6,453 nucleotides of DNA from contig JAISRY010000172.1 of the NCBI GenBank assembly GCA_031273385.1, forward strand, positions 1 to 6,453, written 5' to 3'. Both the position numbers and the translations under genes were made by a program. Source of the stretch: Tannerellaceae bacterium (GTDB taxonomy: Bacteria > Bacteroidota > Bacteroidia > Bacteroidales > Tannerellaceae). Below, piece after piece: positions 1 to 5,846 of this stretch. Below the pieces are notes generated by a model. The model was not told where the DNA came from. It ran no database searches and worked only from the letters and a program-made list of their open reading frames with translations. Numbering within the stretch: the first letter of the stretch is position 1; every line of letters starts with the position of its first letter.

Positions 1-162
1 GACTATTTCGTAGACGAAGTAGACATCGCGGACAAAGACAACGACATCAATTTCCCCGAAAGCTACTACTTCTACCCCATCAACAGCCAGCACCTCCAAC
101 GAAACTCCAACCTCCAGCAAACACAAGGCTGGGATGGCGGAACATTCAATCCACTGGAATAA
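1..162 (+). CDS. SusD/RagB-family outer-membrane nutrient-binding lipoprotein, C-terminal end (5' partial)
   Basis: Frame 1 is open from the first base to a TAA at 160-162 and gives the last 53 residues. The stretch YYFYPINSQHLQRNSN followed by LQQTQGW is the typical ending of SusD/RagB proteins, where a Tyr-Phe-Pro-Ile segment leads to an N-x-N-L-x-Q-x-x-G-W/Y motif just before the C-terminus. SusD-like proteins are surface lipoproteins that cap a SusC-type TonB-dependent transporter and bind glycans or other nutrients. By family habit the SusC partner should lie upstream, outside the window. The N-terminal lipobox and the binding region are not visible, so the substrate cannot be named. The gene converges on rprY and is followed 20 bp later by a strong hairpin terminator. 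The family call rests only on this tail. Confidence 0.82.
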   Translation, partial: DYFVDEVDIADKDNDINFPESYYFYPINSQHLQRNSNLQQTQGWDGGTFNPLE

Positions 163-182
163 TCCGGAGTAGCTGATCTATG

Positions 183-221
183 AAAAAGGGTCTACCGAAT
201 AGTCGGTAGACCCTTTTTTTT
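183..221 (+). terminator. Intrinsic terminator after the SusD-like gene, probably bidirectional
   Basis: A perfect 16-bp stem (left arm 183-198, AAAAAGGGTCTACCGA; right arm 203-218) closes on a 4-base ATAG loop and runs into eight T residues at 214-221. This is a textbook rho-independent terminator 20 bp after the SusD-like stop codon. The outer stem is A5/T5, so the reverse strand also gives a GC-rich hairpin followed by a T-run. The same element could therefore stop rprXY transcripts arriving from the right, about 100 bp beyond the rprY stop. Confidence 0.92.
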
Positions 222-313
222 AAGCTCTTAAGCCTTTTAAGATTCTTAAGGCTCTTAAGATTCTTAAGGCTCTTAAGTAATTTAAGATTCTTAAAACCCT
301 TAAGCCCCTTAAG
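220..313. repeat. 9-bp tandem repeat array, consensus NNNCTTAAG
   Basis: TTAAG recurs at exact 9-bp steps starting at 228, 237, 246, 255, 264, 273, 282, 291 (as TTAAA), 300 and 309, giving ten units (224-313), plus one out-of-register copy at 220. The core units alternate ATTCTTAAG and GCTCTTAAG, a higher-order 18-bp period at 242-277. The right edge drifts to CCCCTTAAG. The CTTAAG core is a palindrome, so the array looks much the same on both strands. It fills the space between the terminator and the rprY stop codon. It shows no gene or coding start. Its length probably varies between strains through slippage, which is an inference. Confidence 0.9.
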
Positions 314-321
314 CCCCCTTT

Positions 322-1053
322 TTACAGGACTTGAATCCCCTCTTCCCTAGCTTGCTCTTCTCCCGAGGGGGTGATCAGCTTATACCCTTTTCCGTGGATA
401 TTGATGATTTCAATGCCGGGATCGTCTTTCAGGAGCTTGCGCAGTTTGGTGATGTAGACATCCATGCTGCGGGCATTGAAATAGTTGTCGTCTACCCAGA
501 TCGTTTTCAGTGCGTAGTTGCGCTCCAGTATCTCATTGGCATGGGCGCACAGGAGGCTCAACAGCTCACACTCTTTCGTCGTCAGCTTCGTGATCTTGTC
601 GTCAATAGACAACGTCTGCTTTTGGGTGTCGAACAGGAAATTACCCAATTTGTAGTAGGGGATATCCTTCGACTTTTTCCCTTTTACGCGGCGGAGGATC
701 GCTTCGATACGAAGCAACAGCTCTTCCATGCTGAACGGCTTTGTCAGGTAATCGTCCGCGCCGAGCTTGAACCCCTCCAGGATATCTTCCTTCATCGTTT
801 TGGCAGTGAGGAAAATAATAGGTATCTCCGGGTTGATCGAACGGATCTCCTGCGCAAGCGTAAAACCGTCTTTCTTCGGCATCATGACATCCAATACGCA
901 AAGGTCATACTTCCCTTTGGTAAATCCTTTATAACCGGCGTCTCCATCGGAGAACAGATCTGTGACATACCCTTTTGCCTGCAGGTATTCCCTTAACAGC
1001 ATTCCCAGGTTTTCGTCGTCTTCACAAAATAAAACTCTAATTTTCTCTTCCAT
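322..1053 (-). CDS. rprY: RprY, OmpR/PhoB-family DNA-binding response regulator
   Basis: This 243-residue protein is a cytoplasmic transcription factor activated by phosphoryl transfer from RprX. The receiver domain (about 5-120) has the acidic pair D12/D13, phosphoacceptor D55 in VLDVMMPKKDG, T83 and K105 in YLTKPF. The winged-helix domain (about 133-229) has the recognition helix at about 193-208 (NARSMDVYITKLRKLL) and the wing HGKGYKLITP. The whole sequence closely resembles Bacteroides RprY as I remember it; RprXY was first described in B. fragilis through its effect on porin expression when carried in E. coli. ATG at 1051-1053 lies 2 nt after the rprX stop, so the two are co-transcribed and probably translationally coupled. 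A 14-residue charged tail (SGEEQAREEGIQVL) follows the usual ITP ending and stops next to the CTTAAG array, so repeat drift may have altered the 3' end; this is an inference. The regulon cannot be read from the window. Confidence 0.94.
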   Translation of the reverse strand: MEEKIRVLFCEDDENLGMLLREYLQAKGYVTDLFSDGDAGYKGFTKGKYDLCVLDVMMPKKDGFTLAQEIRSINPEIPIIFLTAKTMKEDILEGFKLGADDYLTKPFSMEELLLRIEAILRRVKGKKSKDIPYYKLGNFLFDTQKQTLSIDDKITKLTTKECELLSLLCAHANEILERNYALKTIWVDDNYFNARSMDVYITKLRKLLKDDPGIEIINIHGKGYKLITPSGEEQAREEGIQVL

Positions 1054-1055
1054 GA

Positions 1056-2621
1056 CTAACTTTTTATAAGAGGTAAAGTAATAATAAATTTTGTCCCTAT
1101 ATTGCCCGCCCCGTTCTCGGCGCGGATTGTTCCACTATGGTCTTCCACGATCTTACGGACATAAGCCAGCCCCAGCCCGAACCCTTTTACGTCGTGTACG
1201 TTGCCCGTCGGCACGCGGAAGAAACGGTCAAACACCTTTTTATGGTACTCTTTCCTGATCCCTATGCCGTTGTCTTCGATAGAGATCAGCAGCTTCCCGC
1301 CCTCGTTCCTCGTCCGCGCCATCAATTTCAACGGCGTCTCCAGGCGGCGGTATTTGACGGCATTGTCCATCAAATTGAACAGGACGTTGGTGAGGTGCAT
1401 CTCGTCCACATAAATAGTCGAGTCTTCCGCCCTCAGGTCAATGTCTATCGTCCCGTTATATTTCTCTACTTTTAACGCAAAAGTATTCGCAATATTGGCT
1501 AACAGGTCGTTAGCATCAACTTCTTTTAACTTAAAGGCCGCCTTTTGCCGCTCGAACAGCGACATTTGCAGCACCTTTTCGACCAGGAAGCCCAGCCGCT
1601 TGGTCTCGTCGTTGATCACGCCCGAAATATGCTTAAACACATCCGGGCTCTTCGTGATATCCGAATCTTTCAACATCTGCGAGGCCAACGAAATAGTCGA
1701 AACCGGCGTCTTCAATTCGTGCGTCATATTGTTGATGAAATCGTTTTTCATCATCGAAAGCTTCTTCTGGCGGAATACAATATATAATGTAAAGATAAAA
1801 GTGGCCAGCAGCAAGGCCGAAAAGATAACCGAGGGAACGATAAAGGTGACTTCGCTGAAGATATAATCCTGCTTCGTCGGGAAGTAGACCCTCAGGAAGT
1901 TCTGCTTCGAGGGGAGGTCGCTCGGGAAAAGGACGCCCGTCAGCACGTCCGACGTGCGCGGCTTCCGCTGCAACTCCCCGCTCTGGTAGACCGTATTCCC
2001 ATCCTTGTTGATGACCGAAAAGACAAAGGGCAGGTTCAGCCCGTTGTTGATAAATTCCGTCTTCAGGTAGGTATTGAGCTGCTTAAAGTCCACCCGCTCT
2101 TCGATCGGCTTGAGGTTGGAATGGCTCAGCATGTTGTTCACCACGTCGCGCACCAGCTCGCTGTTGTACAGGTAGCGGCGCGTATAGGCCTCGAACAGCT
2201 CCTTGGTCGTGGCGACGATATTGCCCGACGATTGCTTTTTCATGAGCGACGACAGCGGCTGCGACTTCGTATTGCTGAAGCTATGGATCTCGACGCCCCC
2301 CTGTACCGAACCGTTCGGGTTGACCTCGAAATGAAACTTCTCCCGGGTGGTATACTGGTTGTACCCCTGCACGCCGGCGGAGGCGTTCTGATAGCGGTTG
2401 TAGGCGTTAATATCCTTGCTGATGTCTTCTTCGATGTATTTACGGGTTTCGTCATACTCCAGGTTCTTCGATACCTGAAGCAAACACTTTTTCGCCGTTT
2501 CATTAAACTGCTCGCTCCGTGTCTTAAGCGTGATACTCACATACGTGACCTGCAAATAAAGCAAACCGGCAAAAGCGAATGCCATGACAATGGCCAATAA
2601 CCAAATCGTTGACTTTCTCAT
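1056..2621 (-). CDS. rprX: RprX, membrane sensor histidine kinase
   Basis: This 521-residue inner-membrane kinase is the partner of RprY. A first membrane helix (about 7-28) and a second (about 258-283) enclose a periplasmic sensor region of about 230 residues. It has no recognisable HAMP linker: after TM2 comes a short basic stretch (RQKK) and then the H-box NMTHELKTP with phospho-accepting H301. The ATP-binding domain has an N-box (NVLFNLMDNAVKY, about 412-424), G1 (DNGIGI, 450-455), an F-box (FDRFFRV) and G2 (KGFGLGLAY, 479-487). All catalytic motifs look intact. Size, architecture and the adjacent regulator match Bacteroides RprX. The ATG at 2619-2621 puts a basic residue pair and then the signal-anchor helix at the N-terminus. 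The 147 bp upstream contain no convincing TAnnTTTG promoter and no terminator, so read-through from the small gene upstream is possible. The sensed ligand is unknown from sequence. Confidence 0.93.
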   Translation of the reverse strand: MRKSTIWLLAIVMAFAFAGLLYLQVTYVSITLKTRSEQFNETAKKCLLQVSKNLEYDETRKYIEEDISKDINAYNRYQNASAGVQGYNQYTTREKFHFEVNPNGSVQGGVEIHSFSNTKSQPLSSLMKKQSSGNIVATTKELFEAYTRRYLYNSELVRDVVNNMLSHSNLKPIEERVDFKQLNTYLKTEFINNGLNLPFVFSVINKDGNTVYQSGELQRKPRTSDVLTGVLFPSDLPSKQNFLRVYFPTKQDYIFSEVTFIVPSVIFSALLLATFIFTLYIVFRQKKLSMMKNDFINNMTHELKTPVSTISLASQMLKDSDITKSPDVFKHISGVINDETKRLGFLVEKVLQMSLFERQKAAFKLKEVDANDLLANIANTFALKVEKYNGTIDIDLRAEDSTIYVDEMHLTNVLFNLMDNAVKYRRLETPLKLMARTRNEGGKLLISIEDNGIGIRKEYHKKVFDRFFRVPTGNVHDVKGFGLGLAYVRKIVEDHSGTIRAENGAGNIGTKFIITLPLIKS

Positions 2622-2768
2622 TTTAATAATTTACTTAACACAACGCAAATAACGCGCATTTTAGTTTAATATTTACGCAATAAAAGTAAAAAACGCGGAC
2701 GTCAAATGTTAATAATACATGACGGAACCATAGCTGATCCTGATTTAATTGCTTGCAAGACAGCATAG

Positions 2769-3092
2769 TTAACGTATGGCGACCTTTCTAACGACTTCGC
2801 CAATGCGAACGATGTAATACCCTTTAGCTATATCGACGGTATATTCGCCGGAGGCATGTTTCATCTCGATCTCCTTGACCTTGATGCCGACCACGCTGTA
2901 AACCTCCAACTTGCTACCTGCCGGCGCATTGGTTACCTTGATGCGGTTTTCAGACGCGGTAATTTCAACGACAGGCTTCTCCGGTTGCTTATTTTCGATA
3001 TGCCGGGCCGTCTTCGCCTGCTGCCCGTAAACGGGGGGCGAATAAACCAACCATAACACAAATGCAATAACTATAAACAGTCCTGTTTTCAT
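2769..3092 (-). CDS. Small secreted protein with a T9SS type A sorting-domain-like C-terminus
   Basis: This is a 107-residue protein. Residues 1-23 form a clear signal peptide (Lys2, hydrophobic core FIVIAFVLWLVY, likely cut after VYG), so it is exported. A short charged linker (24-40) is followed by one small beta-rich domain (41-107). That domain contains PAGSKLEVYSVVG, KVKEIEM and the ending GYYIVRIGEVVRKVAIR, the pattern of Por-secretion (type IX) C-terminal sorting domains: LxVYsxxGxxV, then kGxYiVrv and KvxxR. In that family the domain normally hangs on the end of a large cargo protein; here there is no cargo. Whether it is a sorting signal, a remnant or an independent domain cannot be decided from sequence. 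Its own promoter lies just upstream, and it sits between two two-component systems. Its ATG at 3090-3092 gives the complete signal peptide, and no other Met occurs before residue 77. Function unknown. Confidence 0.8.
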   Translation of the reverse strand: MKTGLFIVIAFVLWLVYSPPVYGQQAKTARHIENKQPEKPVVEITASENRIKVTNAPAGSKLEVYSVVGIKVKEIEMKHASGEYTVDIAKGYYIVRIGEVVRKVAIR

Positions 3093-3112
3093 TATACGAT
3101 ACCGAATTTATA

Positions 3113-3146
3113 CAAAAGTAAGTAGTTTTCCCGACATAATGGCAAA
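3113..3146 (-). promoter_or_regulatory. Bacteroidetes-type promoter for the small secreted protein gene
   Basis: On the minus strand a perfect -7 box TACTTTTG (TAnnTTTG; plus positions 3113-3120) is preceded 22 bp upstream by TTTG (plus 3143-3146), which fits the -33 element. Both lie in the gap between the kinase stop (3166) and this gene's start (3092). Transcription would begin near 3106, leaving a very short leader of about 14 nt. Spacing is at the long edge of what is usual. It suggests the small gene can be expressed independently of the sigma-54 regulator/kinase operon. Confidence 0.5.
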
Positions 3147-3165
3147 ACGCAGCAATTATTTTATT

Positions 3166-4464
3166 TTACTCCTTGAAAGTGAAGCGGATTGTGAACCGCG
3201 TCAGGCCGTCGGCGCCGGTAGTGAGCGAGAACGTACAGCCATGTTTCAGCAACACTTCGCGGATAAAAATCAGTCCCAGCCCCTGCCCGTTGGGTTTGGT
3301 CGAGAAGAAAGGGCTGAACAGCCGGCTCGCGGTCTCTTTGGAGATGCCCTTGCCGGTGTCGGCGATTTCGAGGCCGGTGGGCGACGAGGTGGTGAAGATA
3401 TAGATATACCCGTCCGATTCGATCGACTCGGCGGCATTCTTGATGATATTGACGATGACCTGCTCGAACAATACGGGGTCGATCTCGACGACGGGCGACT
3501 GTTCGCTCAACGCCATCACGATTTCGATGCGGCGGTTGCGGCAGATATGCTCCATAAAGCGTTTGCACGAAACAAGCAGCTCGTTCAGCGACACGCCGGT
3601 GGCCTCGGGCTCGGGGATGCGCACCACGTCGGCGTAGTTGGCGATGAAGCGGTTCATCCGGTAGCACCGTTCGATGGCCGCTTTCAGCGCTTCCTGGATA
3701 TCTTTCTCGGTCAACATCTGTTCGAGCGTATCGAGGGTCGAGGTGATGCCCGCCGTGGTGTTGTTCACTTCGTGGGCGATCATGCGGATCACCTGTTCGT
3801 AGGCTTTGCGTTCGGCCTTAACGACCTCTTCCGTCAGCAGCTCGATCAGGTAGAACGAGTGGGGGAAGCCCCTGTCGATGAATCGCGCATGTGTGCATTT
3901 GTAGATATTGGCATTGCCGAGGCGTATGGCCTCCGACTGGTAGGGCTCCAGCTGCATCAGCCCTTTCATCAACGGATGGTCGATCTCCTCCGGCTTTTTA
4001 CCCATGCCTTCGGCGGGCGTTTTCACCCCCAGGATGGCGAGGGCGGCGTTGTTGACGGAGAGGATACGCCCGTCGAAACTGAGGATCAGCACACCCAAGG
4101 GGGAGGCGTTGACCAGCAGGTCGAGGAAATGGTTCTGCTCCCTGACATGCAGGCGTTCGTCTTTCAGGTAATCCATCATCTTGTTGAATACCTGTATGAT
4201 GCGGTCGGCTTCGGGCTGTCCGATCAGGCGCAGGCGCGAACTGAAATCCTGCTCTTTCAGCAAGTCCATGCCGTCGCCGATAATCTGCAACGGCTTGACG
4301 ATCCGGCGGTGGAAAAACAGCAGGTAGAGGATCGTAAAAACCGTCAACACTTCGACGCCCAGAAACAGAAAGAGGTTCGACAGGCGAAAGACAAAAAAGG
4401 AGATCACCGCGAGCGCGGCGATGAGGATAACGCTCAGGATGCGGAAGAGGAGGCTGACTTTCAT
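3166..4464 (-). CDS. NtrB/NtrY-like PAS-containing sensor histidine kinase
   Basis: This 432-residue membrane kinase is the probable partner of the overlapping sigma-54 activator. Two membrane helices (about 5-26 and 31-51) are separated by only a few residues, so there is no periplasmic sensor domain. A HAMP-like linker (about 47-100, RRIVKPL and QPEADRIIQVFNKMMDYL) and a PAS domain (about 109-205, LLVNASPLGVLILSFDGRI) follow. The H-box is IAHEVNNTTAG with H231. ExxN (E232, N235) fits the phosphatase motif of HisKA kinases, so it may both add and remove phosphate. The usual NP after the H-box is NT here. The ATPase domain has an N-box (VNIIKNAAES), G1 (DTGKGIS, 369-375), an F-box (LFSPFFSTK) and G2 (GQGLGL, 393-398), all intact. 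Its ATG (4462-4464) overlaps the regulator's stop as ATGA, giving translational coupling. A signal from within the membrane or the cytoplasm is likely. I do not recognise a named gene. Confidence 0.9.
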   Translation of the reverse strand: MKVSLLFRILSVILIAALAVISFFVFRLSNLFLFLGVEVLTVFTILYLLFFHRRIVKPLQIIGDGMDLLKEQDFSSRLRLIGQPEADRIIQVFNKMMDYLKDERLHVREQNHFLDLLVNASPLGVLILSFDGRILSVNNAALAILGVKTPAEGMGKKPEEIDHPLMKGLMQLEPYQSEAIRLGNANIYKCTHARFIDRGFPHSFYLIELLTEEVVKAERKAYEQVIRMIAHEVNNTTAGITSTLDTLEQMLTEKDIQEALKAAIERCYRMNRFIANYADVVRIPEPEATGVSLNELLVSCKRFMEHICRNRRIEIVMALSEQSPVVEIDPVLFEQVIVNIIKNAAESIESDGYIYIFTTSSPTGLEIADTGKGISKETASRLFSPFFSTKPNGQGLGLIFIREVLLKHGCTFSLTTGADGLTRFTIRFTFKE

Positions 4465-5846
4465 AGGCCTGTGGGGTGGTGGGCGGGTTGTATGCCGTAC
4501 TTCTCCAGGCGCCGGTAGAGGGCGGCACGGCTTATGCCCAGTGACTTGGCCGTATGCGACAGGTTGCCGGCATGTGTCTCCAATGCCCGGAGGATAGACT
4601 GCTTTTCCAGCTCGTCGAGCGTAAATCCCTCCTGGTGTGGAGGCTCATTGCGGAGGGGATGATCCCTGCCGCCCGCCTGTTCGATGATGTCGGAGGCGTC
4701 GATCAGCGTTTTCCCGGAGATCAGCAACGTCCGTTCGACCAGGTTTTTGAGTTCCCGCACATTCCCCGGATAGGGCAGGCGGCAGAGGTAATCGTATGCC
4801 GCGGCGGTAAAGGCGGCTTCCGGCAGGTTGTTTTGCCGCGCCTGCTGAGCGGCAAAGTGTTGCGCCAGCAGCGGGATATCCTCTTTCCTCTCCCGGAGCG
4901 GGGGGAGATGGATGGTGATCAGGTTGATGCGGTAAAAGAGGTCTTCGCGGAATGTGCGCAGGGCGATCATCTGTCTCAGGTCGGCATTGGTGGCGCTGAC
5001 CACACGCACGTCCACCTTGCGCGGACGGCTGTCGCCCAACGCCTCAAACGTCTGATCCTGAAGCACGCGCAGCAGCTTGACCTGGCACGACATATCAAGG
5101 TCGCCGATCTCGTCCAGGAAGATCGTCCCCCTGTCGGCCAGCTCGAAACGCCCTGTCCGGTCGGCGTAGGCATCCGTAAAAGAGCCCTTTTTGTGCCCGA
5201 ACATTTCGCTCTCGAACAGGCTGTGCGAGATACCGCCCAGGTTGACTTTCACGAACGGCTGCCCTTTACGCAGGCTGTTGGCGTGGATAGCCTCGGCGAT
5301 CAGCTCTTTCCCCGTCCCGTTCTCGCCCGTAATCAGCACCGGCGCATGTGTGGAGGCGATGCGCGAAACGGCGCCCAGGACACGCATCAGCGCGTCGCTT
5401 TTGCCGATAATCTTCCCGAAGTGGAACGTGCGGTCGGCCTCCAGGCGGTTCAGCGGACGGTTCTCGTCCGCTACCGGCGAACGAAGCGCCAGGGCGGTAC
5501 GGATGGTATGGAGCAGCATCAGGTTGTTCCACGGCTTGGTGACGAAGTCGAACGCGCCGGCGCGCATCCCCTCGACAGCCAGCGCAATAGACCCCCACGC
5601 CGTAATGAGGATCACCGGAACGTCCGGGCACAACACCTTCACCTTGAGCAACAACTGAAGCCCCTCCTCGCCCGACGTCGATATGCTAAAATTCATATCC
5701 ATCAGGATAAGCCCGGGCGGACTGCGGCGCACAACCGCCAACGCCTCATCCGGCGTAGAGACCGCCCCGGCCTCAAACCCCGCCCGTTTCAGCACAAAGC
5801 TCAGCGAAGAGCGCACCGCCGCATCATCATCTACTATCAATATCAT
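4461..5846 (-). CDS. NtrC-family sigma-54-dependent response regulator
   Basis: This 461-residue bacterial enhancer-binding protein remodels RNA polymerase carrying sigma-54 (RpoN) by ATP hydrolysis. The receiver domain (1-120) has D6-D8, phosphoacceptor D50 in LILMDMNF, T82 and K104 in VTKPW. The AAA+ domain (about 145-370) has Walker A GENGTGKE (174-181), the sigma-54 contact loop as GSFTDA (221-226) instead of the textbook GAFTGA, Walker B GTIFLDEI (240-247), and PGNVRELKNLVERT towards its end. A Fis-type helix-turn-helix (about 426-451, AGNLSHTAKSLGISRAALYRRL) ends the protein. I chose ATG at 5844-5846 because the receiver fold begins at once (MILIVDDD). The frame can be extended to a GTG at 5904-5906, but the extra 20 residues look non-coding. 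It is the first gene of the operon and overlaps the kinase by 4 nt. No sigma-54 (-24/-12) promoter was found nearby, so its targets probably lie elsewhere. Not recognised as a named gene. Confidence 0.92.
   Translation of the reverse strand: MILIVDDDAAVRSSLSFVLKRAGFEAGAVSTPDEALAVVRRSPPGLILMDMNFSISTSGEEGLQLLLKVKVLCPDVPVILITAWGSIALAVEGMRAGAFDFVTKPWNNLMLLHTIRTALALRSPVADENRPLNRLEADRTFHFGKIIGKSDALMRVLGAVSRIASTHAPVLITGENGTGKELIAEAIHANSLRKGQPFVKVNLGGISHSLFESEMFGHKKGSFTDAYADRTGRFELADRGTIFLDEIGDLDMSCQVKLLRVLQDQTFEALGDSRPRKVDVRVVSATNADLRQMIALRTFREDLFYRINLITIHLPPLRERKEDIPLLAQHFAAQQARQNNLPEAAFTAAAYDYLCRLPYPGNVRELKNLVERTLLISGKTLIDASDIIEQAGGRDHPLRNEPPHQEGFTLDELEKQSILRALETHAGNLSHTAKSLGISRAALYRRLEKYGIQPAHHPTGL

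Noticed and set aside
220..313. CRISPR array or coding repeat at the CTTAAG array
   Set aside because: The units are 9 bp with no spacers, and no start codon or ribosome entry context supports translation of the Leu/Lys-rich reading.
3139..4518. Long plus-strand open frame (459 codons) opposite the histidine kinase
   Set aside because: Its translation is low-complexity and rich in D, G, H and Q with no recognisable fold, as expected for the antisense of a GC-rich coding gene. The minus-strand kinase has every family motif.
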